Shown here in pieces: positions 1 through 5,402 of a stretch of DNA of 5,706 bases (its first letter is position 1; each line of letters opens with the position of its first letter). The translations under genes were made by a program, and so were the position numbers. This DNA is from Sulfurimonas sp. (GTDB taxonomy: Bacteria > Campylobacterota > Campylobacteria > Campylobacterales > Sulfurimonadaceae): contig JAGGWO010000049.1 in the NCBI GenBank assembly GCA_021157485.1, positions 1 through 5,706 on the forward strand, read 5' to 3'. Under the pieces are notes generated by a model. The model was not told the origin of the DNA. It ran no database searches and worked only from the letters and a program-made list of their open reading frames with translations.

Positions 1-853
1 AGTGAAAACCAAAGCAACTATAAAAATAGATGATAAAAATCAAGCAATACAGATAGTTGAAGATAAAAAAATAGAAGTTCCAAAACAAACTATTTTAGCA
101 AAAGAAACGCCACTCTTTAAAGCACAAGCACCAAGTGAGCATACAACGGAACAGTTAGTTGCATCAAAACAGTTTAAAGTTGAAGAAAAAACTCCAAAAA
201 CACGTGCAGATGAGACATTGAAACTTCTACTCCGTGGTGAAAAACCAGCACAGTCTAATTCTATCATGACAGCAGATTTTTCAGTGGCAACTGCTAAAGT
301 AATCGCTCCTTCTGCAACAAGTGAAGCTACTAAATCATTAGAAAGTTTACTTCATGGAGAGAGTAGTGATAATACAGGTAGTTCGAAATTAGATGGACTT
401 TCAGCTTTAAAACCAGATAGTTTTGAAGTGAAACTAAATGAAGCAAAACAGATGATTAAATATCTATCAAGTGATGTGAAAACTGCAATTGAGGATTACA
501 AATCACCATTTACAAGAGTAAAAGTTCAACTTAATCCTCAAAAACTTGGTGACGTTGATTTAACTATAGTGCAACGTGGTAAAAATTTGCATATTAGTCT
601 TAGTTCAAACTCTACAGCAATAAATACTCTTTCTGCGAATGCGAATGAGTTAAGAACGCAACTAACTAACAATGGCATAAATAATGCTTCGTTGAACTTC
701 AATAGTCAAGACAGTTCTCACTCATCAACTGGGCAACAAGAACAGCATAGACAGCAGCAGCAGGCAGACAAAGAATATTCTCATTTTAATAGTGAAGAAG
801 TAAATGAAGAAATTTTAAGCTCTTTAGAAATTGTAGTTCCGAACTACGCGTAA
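1..853 (+). CDS. fliK: Flagellar hook-length control protein FliK, C-terminal part (5' end outside window)
   Basis: FliK is an exported molecular ruler that measures the growing hook and, through its C-terminal domain, switches the FlhB export gate from hook to filament substrates. The frame is open to the window edge. The GTG at 2-4 has no visible ribosome-binding site, so I treat the gene as 5'-partial; family members in Campylobacterota are usually about 500-600 aa and 283 codons are visible. Residues 1-160 (numbered from base 2) are low-complexity, rich in K, E, S, T and A, as in FliK linkers. Residues about 168-236 form the Flg_hook C-terminal domain, with the hallmark VQLNPQKLGDVDLTI at 174-188, a second strand at 195-201, and a helix (LSANANELRTQLTNNGI, 210-226). 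A Q/H-rich tail (245-254) follows, then an acidic end. The motif xLxxLLxGE occurs at 73-80 and 113-120. The stop is followed after 10 nt by flgD. The identity rests on the C-terminal domain plus synteny. Confidence 0.9.
   Translation, partial: VKTKATIKIDDKNQAIQIVEDKKIEVPKQTILAKETPLFKAQAPSEHTTEQLVASKQFKVEEKTPKTRADETLKLLLRGEKPAQSNSIMTADFSVATAKVIAPSATSEATKSLESLLHGESSDNTGSSKLDGLSALKPDSFEVKLNEAKQMIKYLSSDVKTAIEDYKSPFTRVKVQLNPQKLGDVDLTIVQRGKNLHISLSSNSTAINTLSANANELRTQLTNNGINNASLNFNSQDSSHSSTGQQEQHRQQQQADKEYSHFNSEEVNEEILSSLEIVVPNYA
673..688 (+). promoter_or_regulatory. Candidate internal sigma54 promoter for flgD-flgE paralogue
   Basis: The sequence TGGCATAAATAATGCT lies inside the fliK coding region. 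It has GG at 674-675 and GC at 686-687, the exact -24/-12 spacing of the sigma54 consensus TGGCAC-N5-TTGCT. It differs from that consensus at the last base of the -24 box (T for C) and the first base of the -12 box (A for T). A start site would fall near 699, about 165 nt before flgD. Hook-stage genes in Campylobacterota are generally RpoN-dependent, so the position makes sense. However, the bases also encode the FliK C-terminal domain and the match may be chance. Confidence 0.35.
752..763 (+). repeat. Short CAG trinucleotide repeat encoding the FliK poly-Q tail
   Basis: Four perfect in-frame CAG units encode Q251-Q254 of the visible FliK fragment, inside a Q/H-rich stretch (245-254). A further CAG sits one base later, out of register. 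Slippage here would add or remove glutamine without shifting the frame. Four units is short, and Q-rich tails are common in FliK, so this is probably compositional. Confidence 0.6.
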
Positions 854-857
854 AGGA
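853..857 (+). promoter_or_regulatory. Shine-Dalgarno of flgD overlapping the fliK stop codon
   Basis: AAGGA begins on the last base of the fliK TAA stop (851-853) and ends 6 nt before the flgD ATG at 864. A ribosome terminating on fliK would sit on this site, so translation of flgD is probably coupled to fliK. This fixes the flgD start. Confidence 0.85.
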
Positions 858-863
858 TACAAC

Positions 864-1529
864 ATGGCAATTACATCAACAGGTGAAAACGCAGCTATAG
901 CAGCTGAGTATCAGGCTCCTACAGTAGCAGAAGATAAAAGTATATTAAGTAAAGATGATTTTATGACTCTGCTTCTAGTCGAACTGCAACACCAAGATCC
1001 AACTGAGCCAATGGATAGTGAAAAGATTTTAAGTCAGACTTCTCAACTAGCAACACTTGAAGCGTCTGAAAATACAAATAAAGCTCTCGCTGACTTAGCA
1101 GTTTCTCTAGGTTCTTCTCAGCAATACACTACAATAGCGGCAATTGGAAAAACGGCTGACTTAGGGAGTAATGCAATAGGATATGATGAAGGTAGTAGCT
1201 CTTCATTTGAAGTATATTTTCCTCAGGAGATAGCTAGCGGAAATCTAGAGGTTCTTGATACTAATGGTAATATAGTGAGTACTATGGCGATTGAGCCAAA
1301 CCCCTCTGGTGTTTACCAATTTGACTGGGATGGTACGCTTAGTAATGGTGATGCTGCAGAGAGTGCTATGTATTATATTACTGCTAGCTATAAAAATCCG
1401 GCGGGTGACGACTTAACAACAAGAATGGGAGCATATCCTATAGAGTCTGTAAGATTTGAAGATGGAGCGACACTTGTTAAAGTTGGCTCAAGTTATGTTG
1501 ATATAGAGAACGTTGTAGAGATATACTAA
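864..1529 (+). CDS. flgD: Flagellar hook assembly scaffold/cap protein FlgD
   Basis: FlgD is exported by the flagellar type III apparatus and forms the cap at the tip of the growing hook, where it guides insertion of FlgE subunits; it is later displaced by FlgK. The product is 221 aa, the usual length. The conserved N-terminal export/capping region is clear at about 28-75: LSKDDFMTLLLVELQHQDP (28-46), then EPMDSEK and QLATLEASEN (61-70). Many FlgD proteins have Q where this one has E40. The C-terminal half fits the FlgD Ig-like fold, with GVYQFDWDGTLSNG at 149-162 and YYITASY at 170-176. It ends in the tudor-like strand pattern ESVRFEDGATLVKVG (194-208) to the C-terminus. There is no signal peptide, as expected for a type III substrate. 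A good AAGGA site 6 nt upstream sets the start. It lies 10 nt after fliK and 9 nt before the next gene, consistent with one operon. Confidence 0.95.
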   Translation: MAITSTGENAAIAAEYQAPTVAEDKSILSKDDFMTLLLVELQHQDPTEPMDSEKILSQTSQLATLEASENTNKALADLAVSLGSSQQYTTIAAIGKTADLGSNAIGYDEGSSSSFEVYFPQEIASGNLEVLDTNGNIVSTMAIEPNPSGVYQFDWDGTLSNGDAAESAMYYITASYKNPAGDDLTTRMGAYPIESVRFEDGATLVKVGSSYVDIENVVEIY

Positions 1530-1532
1530 GGA
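1528..1532 (+). promoter_or_regulatory. Shine-Dalgarno of the flgE paralogue overlapping the flgD stop codon
   Basis: AAGGA starts within the flgD TAA (1527-1529) and lies 6 nt before the ATG at 1539. This is the same stop/SD overlap as at the fliK-flgD junction. It supports the chosen start and translational coupling through the three genes. Confidence 0.85.
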
Positions 1533-1538
1533 ACTAGC

Positions 1539-2798
1539 ATGATACAAGCTTTTTACACAGGAATATCAGGATTAAAAACTTACTCGGCAGGTATTGATGT
1601 TGTCTCAGATAACTTAGCAAATGTTAATACAGTAGGCTATCGAGGATATAATGCAGAGTTCGCTTCTATGTTTGAAAACTCTTTGGCATCTGCAAACGCA
1701 GGTATTATTGACAGCAGTATAGGTGTAGGAACTCAGTTAAAGACTACATCAATGATACAAACAAATGGCTCACTTCTTCTTTCTGATAAAAGTACTGATA
1801 TGGCTATTGATGGTGATGGTTGGTTTGGAGTTCAAGGTAATAAAAACCCGATTTATACTCGTGATGGAAATTTTACCTTTGATGCAAAGGATGACTTAGT
1901 AACTATTGATGGTTTACATGTGTTAGGGACTATGGGTAATAATATAAGTGATAATGATATTTTAACGTCAACACTAAATGAAATTATTCTTGGTGATGTT
2001 AATGCTCAAGAGAAGCTGCGTTTTCCAAAATCTTTAACTTATCCTGCAGAAGCTACTACTACAGCTAAATTTCTTGCAAATGTTGGTACTGCTGATGGTT
2101 CTATTGTAACAGTTGGTGCAAGTGTTATTGACTCTCAAAGTAATAAAAATCACTTAAGATTAGAGTTTACAAAAGATCCTATTCAAAATCCTCCAGGAAG
2201 TCAGTGGAGCATCGTTGCAACTACTCAAAGCTTAGATGGTACTATTATCTATGACACACAAACAGGAAGTGTAGAATTTGATGCAGCTGGAGCTTTGGTT
2301 TCACATACAATGAGTACAATAGATAATAATGGAACACCCGTTACTATTGACTTAGGAAGTGGCTATGATGGTATAGTATCTATAAATATTCCTGTTGTTC
2401 CCGGTTCAAGTATTGCCAATGGAACTATTGGCGGTGACCTTCAAGGTTATGCTATAAATGAAAATGCAGAAGTGATAGCCACTTTTACAAACGGTATGCA
2501 GAGTAGTGTTGGTAAAATAGCACTATTTCATTTTCAAAATGATCAAGGACTTGAACGCTTAAATGGTTCAAGATTTCAAGAGAGCTCAAATAGCGGAGAG
2601 CCTATTTTCTTTACTGATGAAAATGGTCAAAACATTATAGGAGCAGAGGTAGTTAATTTCAAGCTTGAAGGTTCAAACTACGGGATGACAGGTGGATTAA
2701 CAGAATTAATAATTTATCAACGTGCATATGATGCTAACTCTAAGTCTATAACAACCGCTGATGAGATGATGCAAAAAGCTTTAAATATGGATGCATAA
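1539..2798 (+). CDS. flgE: Flagellar hook-basal body protein, FlgE family (shorter paralogue)
   Basis: This is an axial rod/hook-family protein exported by the flagellar type III system. It is 419 aa, close to the enterobacterial hook protein (about 400 aa). The N-terminal D0 rod domain spans about 1-40, with the signature NLANVNTVGYR at 25-35. The D1 region carries DGDGWFGV (91-98) and YTRDGNF (106-112). A FlgE D2-like region follows at about 165-285, starting with the TYPAEATTTAKFLANV pattern. The second D1 strand set runs about 297-352 (GYAINENAEVIATFTNG, then LERLNGSRF and NSGEP). The C-terminal D0 helix is at about 376-416, with YQRAYDANSKSITTADEM (393-410). The usual SNVDL before that helix reads SNYGM. 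The order fliK-flgD-this gene is a typical Campylobacterota arrangement. Names differ between species (flgE, flgE2, flgE'). The large gene at 2878 is the better candidate for the main hook subunit, so this may be a minor or junctional hook component (inference). The family call is firm; the precise role is not. Confidence 0.88.
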   Translation: MIQAFYTGISGLKTYSAGIDVVSDNLANVNTVGYRGYNAEFASMFENSLASANAGIIDSSIGVGTQLKTTSMIQTNGSLLLSDKSTDMAIDGDGWFGVQGNKNPIYTRDGNFTFDAKDDLVTIDGLHVLGTMGNNISDNDILTSTLNEIILGDVNAQEKLRFPKSLTYPAEATTTAKFLANVGTADGSIVTVGASVIDSQSNKNHLRLEFTKDPIQNPPGSQWSIVATTQSLDGTIIYDTQTGSVEFDAAGALVSHTMSTIDNNGTPVTIDLGSGYDGIVSINIPVVPGSSIANGTIGGDLQGYAINENAEVIATFTNGMQSSVGKIALFHFQNDQGLERLNGSRFQESSNSGEPIFFTDENGQNIIGAEVVNFKLEGSNYGMTGGLTELIIYQRAYDANSKSITTADEMMQKALNMDA

Positions 2799-2800
2799 AC

Positions 2801-2817
2801 TGGAACACTAAATGCTA
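2801..2817 (+). promoter_or_regulatory. Sigma54 (RpoN) promoter for the large hook gene flgE
   Basis: TGGAACACTAAATGCTA begins 2 nt after the stop of the preceding gene. GG at 2802-2803 and GC at 2814-2815 have exactly the spacing of the -24/-12 consensus TGGCAC-N5-TTGCT, and GGAAC variants are common in Campylobacterota flagellar promoters. The predicted start is near 2826-2827, giving a leader of about 50 nt to the ATG at 2878. Hook genes in this phylum are known to be RpoN/FlgR-controlled. I cannot recognise an activator binding site upstream. Confidence 0.75.
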
Positions 2818-2839
2818 CATATTCTTTACTAAATAAATT

Positions 2840-2854
2840 TATCAACTATTGATA
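2840..2854 (+). repeat. Small palindrome in the flgE leader
   Basis: TATCAA (2840-2845) and TTGATA (2849-2854) are perfect inverted copies separated by CTA. They lie between the predicted sigma54 start site and the Shine-Dalgarno. The stem is short and AT-rich with a tight loop, so an RNA hairpin would be weak. It could be a protein-binding site or chance. Confidence 0.3.
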
Positions 2855-2863
2855 GATAGATGT

Positions 2864-2869
2864 AAAGGA
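2864..2869 (+). promoter_or_regulatory. Shine-Dalgarno of the large hook gene
   Basis: AAAGGA ends 8 nt before the ATG at 2878. It fixes the start that yields the conserved FlgE N-terminus MLKSLFSGVSGL. Confidence 0.85.
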
Positions 2870-2877
2870 TTTAAGAT

Positions 2878-5349
2878 ATGTTAAAATCACTTTTCTCCGG
2901 GGTATCCGGACTACAATCGCACCAGGTTGCGATGGATGTAGAAGCAAATAATATTGCAAATGTTAACACAGTAGGTTTTAAATACTCTCGTGCTAACTTC
3001 TCTGATCTTTTGGCTCAGACAAAGGCCATTGCAACAGCTCCTCAAGGACAGCTTGGTGGTAAAAATCCTGTTCAAGTTGGACTTGGTTCTACTGTAAGTT
3101 CAATGACTCGTATTTTCTCTCAAGGTTCAGTTCAAAACTCTGATAAAAATACAGATGTTGCTATTCAAGGTGACGGATTTTTTATAATCTCTCCAGATGG
3201 CGGTAATACTTATAAATTTACTCGTGCAGGAGATTTCAAGTTTGATGCAGGTGGAAACTTTGTTGACAACAACGGTTTTGTTGCTCAGGGTTGGTTAAGA
3301 GATCCTATTACTGGAACTGTTGACTCAACTGCACCAATTACAAATATTAATATTCCACCGGGACTTACAACACCGGCAAGTGCAACAGCAGAAGTTGTTT
3401 TAAAAGCCAATCTTAACTCTGGTCCACTTGTTGAAAGTTATTCTAGCGCTTATGCAGTAGCTTCAGGAACACCAAATAGTACAACAAACCCTGGACAAGG
3501 TGATGCTGTTGATGCAAATGGAAATCCAATTACATCAGGAAATATGGGAGTTATGTTTAATGAGGTAGGAGAAGCCTTTTCGCTTCAATCAGACCAAGGT
3601 ATCTGGGCTTCATTCGCAAGATCATCATCTGTATCAGCAGCTCAAGCTGGTGTATCTACTTATGCAACAACAACTATGGTGGCAGGAGATGGTACTGTTG
3701 CTGATGATTTAAGTTTAACTATACGAGGTGTAGCTGGAGCCGTTACTTGGACCAATGATACAGCAGCTCATACACGAGAAGAAATGGGAGCTTTCTATGC
3801 AACAGCTATCAATAATGCTAATATAAGTGGAGTAAGCGCTAATTACGATGTAAGCACAAATGAATTAACTATTATGGATACAAATGCAGATGCCCAAAAT
3901 GTCACATTTGATGATGCTGGTAGAACAGCTGAAGCTGATGGTACTTCTATTTTGGTAGGTGGAAATCAATTAAGTATAACGTTTCAATTAGATGATGGAA
4001 GTACACAAACTATTACAACATCAGGTGGAACAGGAACTGAAACGCAGGATGAAAATGGATTAAGATATGCTTCTGCGATAAATGCACAAACTGCTATTAC
4101 TGGTATTGCTGCAACGTACGATGTTACAACTAATTTAACAACATTAACAAATACAAATACAAGTTCATCGGCTTCACATAATATTAATATTACTGGTATT
4201 GGTGCGAATGATAATAGTGGTTTTAATGCTTCAGAGGATAGTACAACAGCTTATAGATATCAATATGATTCCGCAGGAAGTTCTTCTATAGCTGGTGTAG
4301 ACAAGACCTTTACAACAATTGCAGATCTTCGTTATGCTATGGAAGTTCAGGCAAACAGTTATGATAATGATAATGATGGCACTCCTGATGGAACAAGTAA
4401 TATATCAATTATCATAAATGCTCAAGGTAAGTTTGAGATAGTTAATACTGGTGGTTCAGGTAATGATTATGATGTAAACTTAGCTATTACAGGTATGCAT
4501 GCCGGTAGTGTTCCAGGTGGTGGAATAACTGAAAATACAAGATTCACAAGAAATATGGAAGCTTTAAATTCAATTTTACCAGTAGCAAGTGGTGGTAAAG
4601 CATTTTCTCAAAGTTTTAATGCAGCTACACACTCTAGTTCTATAGATATCTTTGATTCACTTGGATCAAAACATACACTTAGAATGGAATTTAGAAAAAC
4701 AGCTCTTGATATAGCGACAGGTAGCACATGGGATATGATAGTTAGTGTTCCTTCTCCTGCAACTATTGATACAACAGCTCCTCTTAATGAGAAAACAGGT
4801 TCTATCCGTTTTAATAATGATGGTTCCCTTGCAACTTATAACCCACCAAATATTTCGTTTAGTGGTAATAATGGTTCTGCACCAAATCAGCAGGTTGGTC
4901 TCAGTTTTGGTACTGCAAATGCATTTGATGGAATGACAAGTTTTGATTCTCCTTCTTCTACTTCTGGTATCTCTCAAGACGGTTATACAGGTGGAGATTT
5001 AGTTGGTATTAGAATTGATCAGAGTGGTACTTTAGTTGGTTCATTTTCAAATGGTCGTTCTTTTGGTTTAGCACAGATTGGTATGGCGAAGTTTACAAAT
5101 AACGAGGGTCTCTCAACTGAAGGTGGAAGTGTTTATATTCAAACTGCCAACTCTGGTGATCCTATTATTGGTACAGCGGCAACTGCAGGGCGTGGATTTA
5201 TCCAAGCATCTGCTCTTGAAGCATCAAATGTTGACCTTTCACGTGCATTGACACAGCTTATTATTATTCAAAGAGGTTTCCAGGCAAATGGTAAAACTAT
5301 TACTACTTCGGATCAACTTCTTGAAACGCTAATCGGACTCAAACGATAA
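2878..5349 (+). CDS. flgE: Flagellar hook protein FlgE, large Campylobacterota type
   Basis: This is probably the main hook subunit, which polymerises under the FlgD cap into the curved universal joint between rod and filament. At 823 aa it is about twice the length of enterobacterial FlgE but similar to the 800-plus-aa Campylobacter hook protein, which has extra surface domains D3/D4. The D0 domain is at about 1-40 (NNIANVNTVGFK, 24-35). D1 includes QVGLGSTVSSMTRIFSQGS (66-84), AIQGDGFFII (95-104) and FTRAGDF (114-120). D2 begins with ASATAEVVLKANLN (167-180), is interrupted by an insertion of about 190-565, and resumes at about 578-690 with IDIFDSLGSKHTLRMEF. The second D1 part contains GYTGGDLVGIRIDQSG (702-717) and SFSNGRSFGLAQIG (722-735). 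The C-terminal D0 helix has LEASNVDLSRALTQLII (780-796) and QRGFQANGKTITTSDQLLE (798-816). The insertion holds repeated Flagellin-IN-like units and a DxDxDG loop. It is driven by its own sigma54-type promoter. Identity is firm; its status as the sole hook subunit is inferred. Confidence 0.95.
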   Translation: MLKSLFSGVSGLQSHQVAMDVEANNIANVNTVGFKYSRANFSDLLAQTKAIATAPQGQLGGKNPVQVGLGSTVSSMTRIFSQGSVQNSDKNTDVAIQGDGFFIISPDGGNTYKFTRAGDFKFDAGGNFVDNNGFVAQGWLRDPITGTVDSTAPITNINIPPGLTTPASATAEVVLKANLNSGPLVESYSSAYAVASGTPNSTTNPGQGDAVDANGNPITSGNMGVMFNEVGEAFSLQSDQGIWASFARSSSVSAAQAGVSTYATTTMVAGDGTVADDLSLTIRGVAGAVTWTNDTAAHTREEMGAFYATAINNANISGVSANYDVSTNELTIMDTNADAQNVTFDDAGRTAEADGTSILVGGNQLSITFQLDDGSTQTITTSGGTGTETQDENGLRYASAINAQTAITGIAATYDVTTNLTTLTNTNTSSSASHNINITGIGANDNSGFNASEDSTTAYRYQYDSAGSSSIAGVDKTFTTIADLRYAMEVQANSYDNDNDGTPDGTSNISIIINAQGKFEIVNTGGSGNDYDVNLAITGMHAGSVPGGGITENTRFTRNMEALNSILPVASGGKAFSQSFNAATHSSSIDIFDSLGSKHTLRMEFRKTALDIATGSTWDMIVSVPSPATIDTTAPLNEKTGSIRFNNDGSLATYNPPNISFSGNNGSAPNQQVGLSFGTANAFDGMTSFDSPSSTSGISQDGYTGGDLVGIRIDQSGTLVGSFSNGRSFGLAQIGMAKFTNNEGLSTEGGSVYIQTANSGDPIIGTAATAGRGFIQASALEASNVDLSRALTQLIIIQRGFQANGKTITTSDQLLETLIGLKR
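3700..4500 (+). repeat. Internal repeats of Flagellin-IN-like units in the FlgE surface insertion
   Basis: Unit 1 (residues about 275-347) and unit 2 (about 364-443) share the order: a beta strand (DLSLTI / QLSITF), then F/RYA-T/S-AIN, I-S/T-G-V/I, YDVSTN / YDVTTN, LTIMDTN / TTLTNTN, and a closing N-V/I strand. Unit 3 (about 470-541) is more diverged: TIADLRYAMEV, then SIIINAQGKFEIVNTG and a closing VNLAITG. The pattern (helix with AIN, then 'tG..A.yd...n.L.l..t') resembles the Flagellin hook IN motif. The relation is at protein level; I see no long nucleotide identity between units, so the duplication is old. Confidence 0.6.
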
Positions 5350-5350
5350 G

Positions 5351-5372
5351 TTTAATTCTATTTTGATATAAT
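5351..5372 (+). promoter_or_regulatory. Vegetative extended -10 promoter of purT
   Basis: A perfect TATAAT lies at 5367-5372, preceded by the extended -10 dinucleotide TG at 5364-5365. A T-rich stretch (5351-5364) stands in place of a clear -35 box, which is the usual sigma70 promoter style in Campylobacterota. The start site should be about 5378-5380, giving a short leader of roughly 23-25 nt before the purT ATG. It separates purT from the sigma54-controlled flgE unit. Confidence 0.7.
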
Positions 5373-5398
5373 TCCTTCAATATTTATGAAGGAATTAT
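5368..5398 (+). repeat. Perfect 12-bp inverted repeat covering the purT start site and ribosome-binding site
   Basis: The left arm at 5368-5379 (ATAATTCCTTCA) is an exact reverse complement of the right arm at 5387-5398 (TGAAGGAATTAT), with a 7-nt spacer. The left arm includes five bases of the -10 box and the predicted start region. The right arm contains the purT Shine-Dalgarno AAGGA (5389-5393), which pairs with TCCTT at 5373-5377. No U-run follows, so it is a poor intrinsic terminator. It may instead mask the purT ribosome-binding site in read-through RNA, protect the flgE mRNA 3' end, or be an operator. Confidence 0.75.
5389..5393 (+). promoter_or_regulatory. Shine-Dalgarno of purT, inside the inverted repeat
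   Basis: AAGGA ends 9 nt before the ATG at 5403 and supports that start. In RNA coming from flgE it would be fully paired in the 12-bp stem. In RNA starting at the purT promoter most or all of the left arm would be missing and the site free. Confidence 0.75.
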
Positions 5399-5402
5399 TC
5401 AC

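Noticed and set aside
2..4. GTG codon as the true start of the first gene
   Set aside because: It is simply the first possible start in a frame open to the window edge. No ribosome-binding site can be seen, and FliK proteins are normally far longer.
40..267. Open frame on the minus strand opposite fliK
   Set aside because: It lies fully within a supported + strand gene, has a cysteine-rich low-quality translation, and has no recognisable motif. It is a shadow frame.
2851..2860. GATA tetranucleotide repeat as a phase-variation tract
   Set aside because: There are only two and a half units, in a leader. This is too short to be a credible slippage switch.
2821..2870. Sigma28-type flagellar promoter before the large flgE
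   Set aside because: The GATAGATAGA stretch vaguely resembles a CGATAT -10 box, but no properly spaced TTTAAG-like -35 box is present. The sigma54 site fits far better.
3430..4580. Insertion in flgE as a mobile element or gene fusion
   Set aside because: The frame is continuous, with no terminal repeats or transposase. Similar large D3/D4 insertions are normal for Campylobacterota hook proteins.
4745..4936. Short + strand frame inside flgE
   Set aside because: It is an alternative frame of the D2 region, with L/Q/V-rich composition caused by the host codons and no ribosome-binding site.
4666..4977. Open frame on the minus strand opposite flgE
   Set aside because: It is antisense to the conserved D2 region. 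Its translation is R/C/I-rich with no family resemblance, so it is a coding shadow.
5368..5399. Inverted repeat read as an intrinsic terminator of flgE
   Set aside because: The stem is AT-rich and followed by ATTATTC rather than a U-run, on either strand. It also overlaps the purT promoter and ribosome-binding site, so regulation is the better reading. Weak termination is not excluded.
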